Origin: Cherax quadricarinatus | Taxonomy: Eukaryota > Arthropoda > Malacostraca > Decapoda > Parastacidae | Assembly: GCF_038502225.1 (NCBI RefSeq) | Contig: NC_091378.1 | Coordinates: 7,140,100 to 7,204,099, forward strand | DNA length: 64,000 nucleotides | Direction of reading: 5' to 3' | Shown: piece after piece, positions 34,144-45,345 of the stretch | How the letters are laid out: every line of letters begins with the position of its first letter | Numbering within the stretch: position 1 is the stretch's first letter | Program-made: the position numbers and the translations under genes | Notes under the pieces: model-generated | What the model was told of the DNA's origin: nothing | What the model saw: only the letters and a program-made list of their open reading frames with translations | Databases searched by the model: none

Positions 34144-34379
34144 ACAACATAGAATAAAGAGAAAACATAGGTCAGACAACACCAGCAGCTCTTGCTTACA
34201 GCATCACAACTAGCATTCACGCCTCTTGGCGTTGAACAACAAACTGAACAACCACACTATCAACTAAGAGAAAGAAACCTGGAATCATAGGTTATTAAAC
34301 CAACACCCTTAAATACAGCAACCGTGTGTTTAAGTTGTCATCTCCAATAATGCATGAGAAAGTGACACGTACGAAACAT

Positions 34380-34440
34380 GTACGGATCTGTTTCTGAACA
34401 CGTTTCGCCAACCAATGGCTTTAACAATTCTGTAGAATAC
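34380..34440 (-). repeat. Family A core
   Basis: On minus TTAAAGCCATTGGTTGGCG then AAACGTG; stem GCCA...TGGC is retained. Confidence 0.5.
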
Positions 34441-34441
34441 A

Positions 34442-34690
34442 TGAGACTGGAGGAAAACTGCAGTAGGTCTACTGGTCTATACTTGGCAGATCCTTCTCAA
34501 ATCTGTTTCCTATTACCCAGATTTTTACACAATAACCCACACATAGGAGAAAGAAACTTATGACGACGTTTCGATCCGACTTGTTCATCGTCGGGTTATA
34601 TTTGTGTATTGTTCCAGTTACGATATTGTGCATTTTTATTCTCGATAAAGACACTAGCTGGTAAAACGTCCGTAAATTAAAGCTATCCAG
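34442..34690 (-). repeat. CR1 tail scrap and family B copy, followed by a family A scrap
   Basis: 34442-34510 resembles the CR1 tail (CTGCAGTAGGTCTACTGG). 34525-34640 is family B on minus (GGATCGAAACGTCGTC, TGTGTGGGTTATTGTG). 34645-34690 is a decayed family A core (GGTAAAACGTCC). Confidence 0.5.
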
Positions 34691-34705
34691 ATGTTAAACG
34701 TATGT

Positions 34706-34908
34706 TTAATGGCCTAGTAGGCAATTAAACATACGTTTATTTTGTTTAATGGCCTAGTAGGCTTCCTGTAGAAGCCTACTAGGCCATTAAACCTAGGCCT
34801 ACTACTTTTTGTTTAATGGTCTAGTAGGCTTCCTGTAGAAGCCTACTAGGCCATTAAACTTAGGCCTACTACTTTTTGTTTAATGGCCTAGTAGGCTTCC
34901 TGTAGAAA
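34706..34908. repeat. 67-bp tandem repeat built around a 49-base perfect hairpin
   Basis: Units start GTTTAATGG at 34744, 34811 and 34878 (67-bp spacing), with a half unit at 34706. In the first two full units a 22-base arm (GTTTAATGGCCTAGTAGG plus CTTC) is followed by loop CTGTA and its exact or near-exact complement, ending GGCCATTAAAC at 34792 and 34859. The second unit has a single GGCC to GGTC change in one arm. Confidence 0.92.
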
Positions 34909-35077
34909 GTATTCTAAGCTCGAGCTGTTTTACTCACAACTAAGCAGGTGAATCCGGATAAAGTAACGTCACTCTCTGTGGACCATTGAGGCCATTTTTC
35001 CTCATGTTTGCTGTTTATCTGAAAAAGCCTAATTTTGAGTGAAACGTTGTATAAGTAATGGACGAAAGTGTAGAGGC

Positions 35078-35513
35078 TCTGCATGGAGGACCTGAAGATG
35101 TTTTGCATGGAAGACCTGACAACATCTTGCATGGAGGACCTGATAACACCTTGCATGGAAGACCTGACATCATCTTGCATGGAGGACCTGATAACACCTT
35201 GCATGGAAGACCTGACATCATCTTGCATGGAGGACCTGATAACACCTTGCATGGAAGACCTGACATCATCTTGCATGGAGGACCTGATAACACCTTGCAT
35301 GGAAGACCTGACATCATCTTGCATGGAGGACCTGATAACACCTTGCATGGAAGACCTGACATCTTGCATGGAGGACCTGATAACACCTTGCATGGAAGAC
35401 CTGACAACATCTTGCATGGAGGACCTGATAACACCTTGCATGGAAGACCTGGCATCATCTTGCATGGAGGACCTGATAACACCTTGCATGGAAGACCTGA
35501 CAACGTCCTACAC
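35078..35513. repeat. 24-bp repeat arranged as 48-bp dimers, about 18 monomers
   Basis: Monomers CTTGCATGGAAGACCTGACA+TCAT and CTTGCATGGAGGACCTGATA+ACAC alternate. The 24-bp period keeps several frames open; no gene is inferred. A family A-like scrap (AAAAAGCC, GTGAAACGTTG) lies immediately left at 35022-35055. Confidence 0.93.
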
Positions 35514-36202
35514 TAGGGATCTGAAGATAACGTGAAGGACTGACCGCACATACCACCTCACTGACAGTCTACTTTCCCGGGTCACCAACTTGGCTTACAG
35601 AAACCTTGAAGACGACTAACAATGTAGACAATACTCAATATTCTCGAAAAAAGCCTGAAGATCAACCCACTGGCAGCACTATATACTCCGGCTCTATAAC
35701 TCTTGTCTCAACAGCACTATTCCCTATGGCTCTAAAACCGATTTCCTATTTTTTTCGGCTCTTCAGCCCTTCATATTATCCCGATTTTTAAAGCATTTGA
35801 TAAAATTAAACGTAATAAAGGTTTAAAAATCGCCTGGGAATATGATTTAAACGCAATAGCGTTTGTAATTATTTTTGTAATTATGCATGTAATTATCCCT
35901 TGAGGAAATAATTATATTTGCAAAATAGAAAAAACGAACTTCCTAGATTCCATTGGCAGTAATTTTAATAAAAAATTATGAAAAAAAATTAAAATTACTG
36001 ATGATAATCAATCCACTTTTGCCTTACCAGTATTATTTATTAAGGGACAAAAACCTTAAAAATATATTTAGGCGTAACCTAAAATTTCATTAAAGTCAAT
36101 ATAAAAAACTTGTTCAAATTACAGCATAAATATTGAAGCCGATCTAGTGAAGTGATTAAATTACGAAATATATATCAGTAAATTGAAAATAGTCAGATTA
36201 TA

Positions 36203-36203
<1 letters not shown>
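35514..36203. other. Intergenic, AT-rich from 35790
   Basis: No frame or repeat match I can support. Confidence 0.55.

Positions 36204-36289
<86 letters not shown>
36204..36289. repeat. (TA)n microsatellite
   Basis: About 42 TA units. Confidence 0.95.
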
Positions 36290-36291
<2 letters not shown>

Positions 36292-36419
36292 AATTCCTTT
36301 ATCATTTCAAGTTTTCTGTTTGAGAAATATGCAAATCTGATTTGGCTATAGAAGCAGGTGGCTTAAAGAAAAATAAAACATCCACCATCAATCGATTTCC
36401 TTCGTCGATACTGCTACAT

Positions 36420-36611
36420 TCACACTCCAACAGCAAGCTGAATACCAAAACCCACCCTCATCCACTAACTCCATCTAATTAAGACACCCACCTGCCTTTA
36501 TTCCACCTAAATTCAAGTCTAGTTAACTAGTTTCCATAAACACCTTCAAGAACATTACAATACTCACGACAAATCCTGAACACCACTTGCCTTAATTCAC
36601 TTCTATCGAAC
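36420..36611 (-). repeat. Decayed LINE-tail-like segment
   Basis: CACTCCAACAGCAAGCTGAA and the later TTCACTTCTATCGAACAC resemble the sequence left of the RTE-like RT end at 54240-54310. Weak similarity only. Confidence 0.35.
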
Positions 36612-36670
36612 ACACGGGGCCAAGAGCTACGAATCGACCCCCTGCAACCACAAATAGGTGAGTACATGTC
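36612..36670 (-). repeat. SINE-like GGGGTCGA / TACTCACCT repeat
   Basis: On minus GTACTCACCTATTTGTGG, TTGCAGGGGGTCGATTCG and AGCTCTTGGCCCC. Copies on plus are at 52690, 52863 and 53003. Confidence 0.6.
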
Positions 36671-36889
36671 TAATGGATGCTCCCGCCACTGTCAGGAGTT
36701 TTTCTACATCCCCCTTACGAACCTTACCCTCCTTGAACATTCCCTACCTCTTCTTCAGTCCACCCAAGATTTATATGCCTTGCTCAACATATCTTCCTAA
36801 CCTTTCTGAACAGCCTCTCGCTCTCTGAATTATAACACCCATGCCACTATACCATCTTATAATTCCTTCACTCCCTATTCTCTGCTTAA
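36671..36889. other. Intergenic, nothing recognised
   Basis: Pyrimidine-rich sequence without a supported frame. Confidence 0.5.
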
Positions 36890-37035
36890 TTTTTTTATCA
36901 CATCGGCCGTTTCTCACCAAGGCAGGATGGCCCGAAGAAAGAAAGTTTGACCATCATTCACTGCATCACTGTCGTGCCAGAGGCGCGCTTACACTACATC
37001 AATAAAACTGCAACATTAACACCCCTCCTTCTGCT
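36890..37035 (-). repeat. 3' tail of the RTE-like element, copy
   Basis: ATCACATCGGCCGTTTCTCA, CCAAGGCAGGATGGCCCG, CATCATTCACTGCATCACTG and CAACATTAACACCCCTCCTT match 54010-54160. Confidence 0.7.
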
Positions 37036-37424
37036 TAATATTCACACCAAAGAATGATCCACCACCTGGTACCTGCACTGCCTGTAGCCTCCTTGCAGCA
37101 TCCAAAGACCGTGCCTGACAATCATACTAGAACGTCGGCAACCATGTAAGCTGATATATTTCCCTTTTGCCTTCACTGATAACCTTCTTCCTTACCACAG
37201 ACACCTCGACTCTTCTACTTTAATTCCCTAATAGTTTCCCCGACTCGCTTTTCCTTTCATTGATCCATCTTCTCAAACATGCACTCGAATGTATACATGT
37301 ATAAAAGCACTGACTTTATCCACGCTCCTTTCCAAACAAACCTCCCAGCTGTCATAATACAGACTTGCGTTGCTTTTTTCTGTGATCAACTTCATTTTTT
37401 TTATACGTCCATTTACAGTCCATC
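37036..37424. other. Intergenic, nothing recognised
   Basis: Possibly very old LINE sequence, but no motif is readable. Confidence 0.45.
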
Positions 37425-37505
37425 AAGAGTATGTAGGTTCGAATCTTGCTGTGAATTGATAGATAATGTTTGTCAATAATTTCGCCCGTCTGCGAATTGT
37501 TATGC
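37425..37505 (+). repeat. tRNA-derived SINE tail, copy of the 18225 family
   Basis: TAGGTTCGAATCTTGCTGTG, GATAGATAATGTTTGTC and ATTTCGCCCGTCTGCGAATT match 18270-18340. Confidence 0.65.
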
Positions 37506-37890
37506 TCATTACATGTGGCAGGATTTCTTCTAAATTTTACAAAAACACTGCGCTATCAGCAAAAAGCAACTTAGACAACTTCCACTTTATATCAAGAGTT
37601 AGTATCTATTAATCTCACACTTCCCCCATCCCCATTATCTAGTATTCATTACTTTTAACAACCACATTCATAAATATATAATTACCTACGTTACGTCGCC
37701 AATCCCTGTCTAAAGTACACTTTAACTGGAAAATGGTAATTTCGTTATACAAACCTGAACAAAGCTTATATTGCATCATAGTACACAACACCGATAAGCT
37801 GAAGAATTGTACACTTATGAAACATCTGGGTATATTTATTTTGTAAACATTTCGGCAATCTGTGAATCAATAAATACAATATATTTTTCC
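37506..37890. other. Intergenic, nothing recognised
   Basis: A family A-like minus scrap may start near 37790 (AACACCGATAAGCTGAAG). No frame supported. Confidence 0.45.
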
Positions 37891-37976
37891 CTTGATGACC
37901 CTGTATTGATCTGCTAAAGCCACTGGTGGGCGAAACGTCAACAAAGATACACAGATATTGCACATGTGTCTGATTC
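37891..37976 (+). repeat. Family A copy
   Basis: CTGCTAAAGCCACTGGTGGG then CGAAACGTCAACAAAGATAC and TTGCACATGTGTCTG. Stem GCCAC/GTGGGC retained. Confidence 0.65.
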
Positions 37977-38254
37977 ACTCACTCCTATAAGACACTTTAC
38001 AGGCTTTAACAACTTACAACTTATTCCTGTCATTTACAAACTACGTCTATCATTCTCGTTTGTCAAATAAACAGATATATACATCAAACACCTGTTTACA
38101 CTTATCTAAATGTTTGTTAAACACTCGAGTGTAAATACGTAATTCACACATTCTCTTCCCTTCTTAAAACCACAAAATGTTACTCTGCAATCTTATTTTT
38201 CCTCATAACTCTTTCCATAGCATTTCTGGCGTAGTCTTGGCTGGTCTTCTCAAC

Positions 38255-38350
38255 ATTTGACTTTGTAAATGGTCCAAGACGGACCGAAACGTCGTCGTAA
38301 GCTCCTCTCTCCTATGTGCGGGTTATTTGTGTATTGTTCTAATCTCGATA
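38255..38350 (+). repeat. Family B copy
   Basis: Hairpin GGTCC-AAGAC-GGACC at 38271-38285, then GAAACGTCGTCGTAAGC, TATGTGCGGGTTATTTGTG and a GTATTGTTCTAATCTCG end. Confidence 0.75.
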
Positions 38351-38489
38351 TTCTACCTTCTTCCTTTCTATATTTATTCTGCTTTCTATATCTATTCTGC
38401 CTTGTATATTTATTCTATTTCCGCTTCTCTGATGGGTAAAATATCTTTATGTACCTTCCTTTCTCTCGTGCACACGGAAAACATTTTTT

Positions 38490-38625
38490 TTTAACACACT
38501 GCCCGTTTCCCACCGAGGAAAGGTGATCCGAAAAAGAAGAAACACTTTCATCATAATTCACTCCATCACTGTCTTGCCTCAGGCGAGCCGATACTACACT
38601 TCAAAAAGCATACAACACATGTTGA
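38490..38625 (-). repeat. 3' tail of the RTE-like element, copy
   Basis: CCCGTTTCCCACCGAGG, GTGATCCGAAAAAGAAG and TTCACTCCATCACTGTCTTG match 54010-54120. Confidence 0.65.
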
Positions 38626-38654
38626 AAACTTCAGACTTGTCTATTTCCATATTA

Positions 38655-38815
38655 ATATCATGGTGAGCGCTAAACCCATGGGGATTATGCAGCGTTTGTG
38701 GAGGGAGGGAATGGAAGGCATTCAGGCTTAATTCAGGGAACTGGAGCCCAGATCTAATTCCCTAGATTAAGAGCCCCTCACCAGCATCAAGGAACCTCTC
38801 GAGGAGATATATTTT
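38655..38815 (+). repeat. GCGCTAAACCC dispersed repeat
   Basis: GGTGAGCGCTAAACCCATGG, ATTATGCAGCG, CAGGCTTAATTCAGGGAACT and CATCAAGGAACCTCT. It is the longest copy of this family with those at 58365 and 63140. Confidence 0.7.
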
Positions 38816-38884
38816 TTCAGAAATTTTATTTTAATTCCGACCGTCTATGGACTGAACACATTAGTATTTGACTGGCCCCTCCTA

Positions 38885-38926
38885 CTCTTACTACCTCCCC
38901 CCCCACTACAGCTTCCTTCCACCTCC

Positions 38927-38958
<32 letters not shown>

Positions 38959-38965
38959 CACCACC
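38885..38965. repeat. ACT/ACC trinucleotide tract
   Basis: Imperfect CCACTACTACTACC run. Confidence 0.85.
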
Positions 38966-39007
38966 TCCTGCCTATATATACCCATCCTGCTCTCCTTTTC
39001 GCTAGTA

Positions 39008-39095
39008 TGACTTTGTAAATGGTCCAAGTCGGACCGAAACGTCGTCGTAAGCTCCTCTCTTCTATGTGCGGGTTATTTGTGTATTGTATACTGAC
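39008..39095 (+). repeat. Family B copy
   Basis: Hairpin GGTCC-AAGTC-GGACC at 39021-39035 followed by GAAACGTCGTCGTAAGC and TGTGCGGGTTATTTGTG. Confidence 0.75.
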
Positions 39096-39244
39096 CGTCT
39101 TCGTTGATTTTCTCATTTTCTACCTCATTCCCTCACCCACTGTCACTAACACTCACACTACTTACACTAGTGGATTTGCCCAATGGTGACTCCGCCTCCT
39201 CCTGCTTCTACTCACCTGACTACAATAAGCCACTTCTCTCAGCA

Positions 39245-39430
39245 TATGTTGTAGTTTTCTCAAGACTGATGGACCGAACACATCGACTCCAGGCTGAGGG
39301 ACTGATTACCTCATTCTCATCTACCACCGTTCTCCTCTGCATTGGACTGAAGAAGCCACTGGCTAGCGAAACGTTTCCTCAATAAAGATTCCCAAACGTT
39401 ACCCAAGTGTTTCGTTCTTCAATTTGTTGC
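39245..39430 (+). repeat. Family A copy, long form
   Basis: Contains CACATCGACTCCAGGCTGAG, GGACTGATTACCTCA, TTGGACTGAAGAAGCCACTG, GCTAGCGAAACGTTTCCTC and AATAAAGATTCCC. Confidence 0.7.
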
Positions 39431-39837
39431 TTGTCTAAACCATTTATATATCTTCTAACACTCACTTCCGGCTCTATACTTCTCCTCGTCCTTCTCCTCT
39501 CTCTCTTTCTCTCTCTCACACACACACACTCTCTTCCGGGCATAAAATGTCCTCCACCATTTCGTCACCAAACATTTATCAACTTCACCAAATATTTGGC
39601 CATCATTCTAATACCTTTGCTTTATTACCCAACTCTTACACTCAGCTAATAAAGTCAAGTCACTCACAACTCTTACCTTATTGAAATCTCCACCTAACTA
39701 TTTTTTTTTTCAGTAAAAAATGCTGATAAATATCCAATTATTTTTCCAGTTCTTACTTTTATTTTGCTCGACCTTACTTAACATTATTTCTTCTCCTTAT
39801 ACATTATTCTTTAACAAGGCGTAATCGAACTAGATTC
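39431..39837. other. Intergenic, nothing recognised
   Basis: Short TC/CA tract at 39495-39530; otherwise unassigned. Confidence 0.5.
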
Positions 39838-39890
39838 ATTACCGAAACGTTTCGCCCGCGTAGCAGGCTTTTGTAGTCGGTGCTTGGAAA
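39838..39890 (-). repeat. Family A core
   Basis: On minus ACAAAAGCCTGCTACGCGGG then CGAAACGTTTCGG; stem GCCTG/CGGGC with one G-U pair. Confidence 0.6.
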
Positions 39891-39976
39891 AAAATGTTTC
39901 GGGAAAAGAGTCATGGGAAGTCATTTTTTTGTTAGGGAAAAAAGTCACATTTAAATACCAAAAAGAATAATAATTT

Positions 39977-39979
39977 ATG

Positions 39980-40052
<73 letters not shown>
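39977..40052. repeat. (TA)n microsatellite
   Basis: About 36 TA units, with family A scraps on both sides. Confidence 0.95.
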
Positions 40053-40057
<5 letters not shown>

Positions 40058-40124
40058 TTAACTGACGTTGACAACACAATTTACATATAACGGCATTACA
40101 TATATGTAAAAAAACATTTTTGTG

Positions 40125-40215
40125 GAAAAAAGACGTCAAGTTTCGCCACGAGTGGCGAAACGTTCCCTTTAATAAATGTCCTGAATTGTGCATAAGTGTC
40201 TTTTACCACACCTTG
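40125..40215 (+). repeat. Family A copy
   Basis: TTTCGCCACGAGTGGCGAAA at 40141 is itself palindromic; then CGTTCCC, AATAAATG, TGCATAAGTGTC and CTTGTTGGCATC. Confidence 0.6.
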
Positions 40216-40324
40216 TTGGCATCACCAGAATATTTTTCAATTTCTTAAGTAAAGTAAGACAATATATGACATGTACAGATTTAAAACATCTTGGATAATA
40301 TCGAGGCATTACAATTATTCAGGG

Positions 40325-40705
40325 TTAGTTTAGTTTAGCTTGGGTTGGGTTGGGTTAGGATAGTTTAGGATGGGTTGGGCTGGGTTAGGTTAGGTTAGGT
40401 TAGGTTAGGTTAGGTTGGGTTAGGTTGGGTTAGGTTGGGTTGTGTTAGGTTAGGTTGTGTTAGTTTAGGTTGTGTTAGTTTAGGTTGTGTTAGTTTAGGT
40501 TGTGTTAGTTTAGGTTGTGTTAGTTTAGGTTGTGTTAGTTTAGGTTGTGTTAGTTTAGGTTGTGTTAGTTTAGGTTGTGTTAGTTTAGGTTGTGTTAGTT
40601 TAGGTTGTGTTAGTTTAGGTTGTGTTAGTTTAGGTTGTGTTAGTTTAGGTTGTGTTAGTTTAGGTTGTGTTAGTTTAGGTTAGGTTAGGTTATGTTAGGT
40701 TAAGT
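40325..40705. repeat. TTAGG telomere-type tract and 15-bp derivative array
   Basis: About 40385-40425 is perfect TTAGG pentamer (roughly six units) flanked by TTGGG/TTAGG mixtures. From 40440 to 40682 the unit is TGTGTTAGTTTAGGT (15 bp, about 16 copies), apparently built from TTAGG-like pieces. TTAGG resumes at 40678-40702. The position far from a contig end makes it interstitial as far as the window shows. Confidence 0.9.
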
Positions 40706-40820
40706 TTTTGTTACTTTCTCTCCTGTGATTTGTTTCCTGTAACCTCATTTCCTGTGACCTTTTTCCCTGAAACCCTTTAGTTTTATACTAAACTAGTACA
40801 GAGGCTAAACGCATCAACAA

Positions 40821-41089
40821 TTGAAGATTGAGACACTTATGCACCATATGGGAATCTTTATTTAGGAAACGTTTCGCCACACAGTGGCTTCATCAGTCCA
40901 ATAAAAAGCAGAGAGGTGCAAGAAGATTGATGGACTAAACACATCGACTCCAGCCTGAGGGACTGATTACCTCAATCTCCTCCTCTTCTTGCACCTCTCT
41001 GCTTTGTATTGGACTGATGAAGCCACTGTGTGGCGAAACGTTTCCTAAATAAAGATTCCCATATGGTGCATAAGTGTCTCAATCTTCAA
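40821..41089. repeat. Palindrome: two family A copies head to head
   Basis: Arms 40821-40925 and 40985-41089 (105 bp each) are almost exact complements. The 59-base spacer holds the family's GGACTAAACACATCGACTCC and CTGAGGGACTGATTACCTCA segments once. The right arm has CTGATGA (41014-41020), hairpin GCCAC-TGT-GTGGC (41022-41034) and GAAACGTTTCC. Confidence 0.9.
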
Positions 41090-41348
41090 CTTGTCGGTTT
41101 TCAAAACCATTCATCACATCAACAATTAAAATATTAAAGTCTTGCACATGTAGCCTTTATATATACTTATCGGTATAGTATACCATTAACACAATGGTAC
41201 TACTATATACAATAATACCATTATATACCATTAATATAATGATGATTTAATAATGATGTTACCCTTTATCATACTCGTCTTCACAATACTATCCCTCGTT
41301 TATCATTATCTTCTAAGTGAGGGGAAGAAAAATTTGCTTCACTCTCTA
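41090..41348. other. Intergenic, AT-rich
   Basis: Contains degenerate ATACCATTA repeats at 41180-41240 only. Confidence 0.55.
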
Positions 41349-43855
41349 CCACAAAGTAGATATCACACGATATCTACCACACGATATCTACCACAAAGTA
41401 GATATCACACGATATCTACCACACGATATCTACCACAAAGTAGATATCACACGATATCTACCACACGATATCTACCACAAAGTAGATATCACACGATATC
41501 TACCACACGATATCTACCACAAAGTAGATATCACACGATATCTACCACACGATATCTACCACAAAGTAGATATCACACGATATCTACCACACGATATCTA
41601 CCACAAAGTAGATATCACACGATATCTACCACACGATATCTACCACAAAGTAGATATCACACGATATCTACCACACGATATCTACCACAAAGTAGATATC
41701 ACACGATATCTACCACACGATATCTACCACAAAGTAGATATCACACGATATCTACCACACGATATCTACCACAAAGTAGATATCACACGATATCTACCAC
41801 ACGATATCTACCACAAAGTAGATATCACACGATATCTACCAAACGATATCTACCACAAAGTAGATATCACACGATATCTACCACACGATATCTACCACAA
41901 AGTAGATATCACACGATATCTACCACACGATATCTACCACAAAGCAGATATCACACGATATCTACCCCAAAGCAGATATCACACGATATCTACCACAAAG
42001 TAGATATCACACGATATCTACCACACGATATCTACCACAAAGTAGATATCACACGATATCTACCACACGATATCTACCACAAAGTAGATATCACACGATA
42101 TCTACCACACGATATCTACCACAAAGCAGATATCACACGATATCTACCACAAAGTAGATATCACACGATATCTACCACACGATATCTACCACAAAGTAGA
42201 TATCACACTATCTACCACACGATATCTACCCCAAAGCAGATATCACACGATATCTACCACAAAGTAGATATCACACGATATCTACCACAAAGTAGATATC
42301 ACACGATATCTACCACAAAGTAGATATCACACGATATCTACCACAAAGTAGATATCACACGATATCTACCACAAAGTAGATATCACACGATATCTACCAC
42401 ACGATATCTACCACAAAGCAGATATCACACGATATCTACCCCAAAGCAGATATCACACGATATCTACCCCAAAGCAGATATCACACGATATCTACCACAA
42501 AGTAGATATCACACGATATCTACCACAAAGTAGATATCACACGATATCTACCACAAAGTAGATATCACACGATATCTACCACAAAGCAGATATCACACGA
42601 TATCTACCACAAAGTAGATATCACACGATATCTACCCCAAAGCAGATATCACACGATATCTACCCCAAAGCAGATATCACACGATATCTACCACAAAGTA
42701 GATATCACACGATACCTACCACAAAGTAGATATCACACGATATCTACCACAAAGTAGATATCACACGATATCTACCACACGATATCTACCACAAAGCAGA
42801 TATCACACGATATCTACCACAAAGTAGATATCACACGATATCTACCCCAAAGCAGATATCACACGGTATCTACCACAAAGTAGATATCACACGATATCTA
42901 CCACAAAGTAGATATCACACGATATCTACCACAAAGTAGATATCACACGATATCTACCACAAAGTAGATATCACACGATATCTACCACAAAGTAGATATC
43001 ACACGATATCTACCACAAAGTAGATATCACACGATATCTACCACACGATATCTACCGCAAAGTAGATATCACACGATATCTACCCCAAAGTAGATATCAC
43101 ACGATATCTACCCCAAAGTAGATATCACACGATATCTACCCCAAAGTAGATATCACACGATATCTACCACAAAGTAGATATCACACGATATCTACCACAA
43201 AGTAGATATCACACGATATCTACCACAAAGTAGATATCACACGAGATCTACCACAAAGTAGATATCACACGATATCTACCCCAAAACAGATATCACACGA
43301 TATCTACCACAAAGTAGATATCACACGATATCTACCACAAAATAGATATCACACGATATCTACCACAAAATAGATATCACACGATATCTACCACAAAGTA
43401 GATATCACACGATATCTACCACAAAGTAGATATCACACGATATCTACCACAAAATAGATATCACACGATATCTACCCCAAAGTAGATATCACACGATATC
43501 TACCCCAAAGTAGATATCACACGATATCTACCACAAAGTAGATATCACACGATATCTACCACAAAGTAGATATCACACGATATCTACCACAAAGTAGATA
43601 TCACACGATATCTACCACAAAGTAGATATCACACTATATCTACCACAAAGTAGATATCACACGATATCTACCCCAAAGTAGATATCACACGATATCTACC
43701 ACACGATATCTACCACAAAGTAGATATCACACGATATCTACCACAAAGTAGATATCACACGATATCTACCACAAAGTAGATATCACACGATATCTACCAC
43801 AAAATAGATATCACACGATATCTACCACAAAGTGATATCACATATCTACTATACA
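41349..43855. repeat. 28/42-bp minisatellite with 8-bp inverted repeats
   Basis: The 28-bp unit is CCACAAAG followed by TAGATATC-ACAC-GATATCTA, an 8-bp perfect inverted repeat. A 14-bp module CCACACGATATCTA is added in alternate positions. 41349-41950 is a regular 42-bp array (14-codon periodic frame), the middle is mixed, and after about 42480 it is mostly 28-bp. Single-base variants GCAGATATC and CCCCAAAG cluster in blocks. Confidence 0.97.
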
Positions 43856-43939
43856 ATCTACCACTGTATTCACAAATCTACTTAATATCTACTGCACAAC
43901 CTACCACTGTATTCTCAGATCTCTTGAGGAGAGATGCCT

Positions 43940-44050
43940 CAGTGCTAGTGAAGATCTCTTAATCCAAGGAATTGGCGGTGCTCACCGTTTCCTTGGATCA
44001 AACACTCATACCTACCATTATCAAGGAGTTGTAAGACTCCCTACAGGCCT
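43940..44050. repeat. Inverted ATCCAAGGAA repeat, also present at 51380
   Basis: ATCCAAGGAA and TTCCTTGGAT flank GGTGCTCACC near 43962-43999. A related diverged piece is at 51385-51435. Confidence 0.55.
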
Positions 44051-44062
44051 ATCGCTTCTCCA

Positions 44063-44105
44063 CAATGATAATAATAATAATCATAATAATAATAATCATA
44101 ATAAA
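44063..44105. repeat. (AAT/AATC)n tract
   Basis: ATAATAATAATC repeats. Confidence 0.85.
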
Positions 44106-44248
44106 TACGAACAACAACACTTTATCTTCCTGCTAAGTTAAGCTAAGGTAAACTAAGCTAAATTAGACTAACCTTGGACAAACTAAGATAAACTTAGTTA
44201 AGCTAAGTTATATAGCCATGTGTAATAACCCAGTTACCTTAATTATTT

Positions 44249-44700
44249 TGAAGAAGAAGAAGAAGAAGAAGAAGAAGAAGAAGAAGAAGAAGAAGAAGAA
44301 GAAGAAGAAGAAGAAGAAGAAGAAGAAGAAGAAGAAGAAGAAGAAGAACAAGAAGAAGAAGAACAAGAAGAACAAGAAGAAGAACAAGAACAAGAAGAAG
44401 AAGAAGAAGAACAAGAACAAGAACAAGAAGAACAAGAAGAAGAACAAGAAGAAGAACAAGAAGAAGAAGAAGAAAAGAAGAAGAACAACAACAAGAAGAA
44501 CAAGAAGAGCAAGAAGAAGAAGAAGAAGAAGAAGAAGAAGAAGAAGAAGAAGAAGAAGAAGAAGAAGAAGAAGAAGAAGAAGAAGAAGAAAAACAAGAAG
44601 AAGAAGAAGAAGAACAAGAAGAACAAGAACAAGAAGAACAACAAAGAACAAGAACAACAAGAACAAGAAGAAGAAGAAGAAGAAGAACAACAACAACAAA
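44249..44700. repeat. (AAG)n array with AAC interruptions
   Basis: About 450 bp. The left 100 bp are pure AAG, then ACAAGA interruptions appear, a second pure block lies at 44514-44590 and the right end is AAC-rich. False poly-Lys, poly-Phe and poly-Ser frames. Confidence 0.96.
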
Positions 44701-44764
44701 TAATAATTTTATGTTACTCTTATTATGAAAGATATCTGTATTATCAAATTTATATTACCTTCGA

Positions 44765-44890
44765 AGAACTAAACTCGTAAGGGTCATACGGCGCCTGGGG
44801 GAAAGAGATCCAATCAGGTTTGAACCTTTAAAGGGATAGGCGGCTCCAATACCTTGCATCAAGAGCCCTTCAGCATCCACACATCTTCCT
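44765..44890 (+). repeat. GCGCTAAACCC-type dispersed repeat, diverged
   Basis: CTAAACTCGTAAGGGTCATA, CGGCGCCTGGGGGAA and CATCAAGAGCCCTTCAGC. Confidence 0.5.
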
Positions 44891-44924
44891 TTCCTCCCAC
44901 TGAAGCTCCAGAAATTAACAGACA

Positions 44925-45345
44925 CACAGGAACTGTTTGTGTGTGTCACAGACACATAGGAACTGTTTCTGTGTGTCACAGACATATAGGAACTGTTTCT
45001 GTGTGTCACAGACATATAGGAACTGTTTCTGTGTGTCACAGACATATAGGAACTGTTTCTGTGTGTCACAGACATATAGGAACTGTTTCTGTGTGTCACA
45101 GACATATAGGAACTGTTTCTGTGTGTCACAGACATATAGGAACTGTTTCTGTGTGTCACAGACATATAGGAACTGTTTCTGTGTGTCACAGACATATAGG
45201 AACTGTTTCTGTGTGTCACAGACACATAGGAACTGTTTGTGTGTGTCACAGACACACAGGAACTGTTTGTGTGTCACAGACACATAGGAACTGTTTCCGT
45301 GTGTCAGACACACAGGAATTTTTTCTATGTGTCAGACACACATAG
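44925..45345. repeat. 30-bp minisatellite, about 14 copies
   Basis: Unit GTGTGTCACAGACATATAGG then AACTGTTTCT. The central nine units are identical; both ends are diverged (ACACATAGG or ACACACAGG). The 30-bp period gives frames on both strands. Confidence 0.96.

Noticed and set aside
41253..42323. Possible 14-residue repeat protein
   Set aside because: A consequence of the 42-bp period. The frame collapses where the 28-bp form begins.
44208..44703. Lys/Arg-rich or poly-Phe protein
   Set aside because: Translation of an AAG array in its various frames.
44925..45345. CRISPR-like 30-bp repeats
   Set aside because: Head-to-tail minisatellite without spacers; no cas genes.
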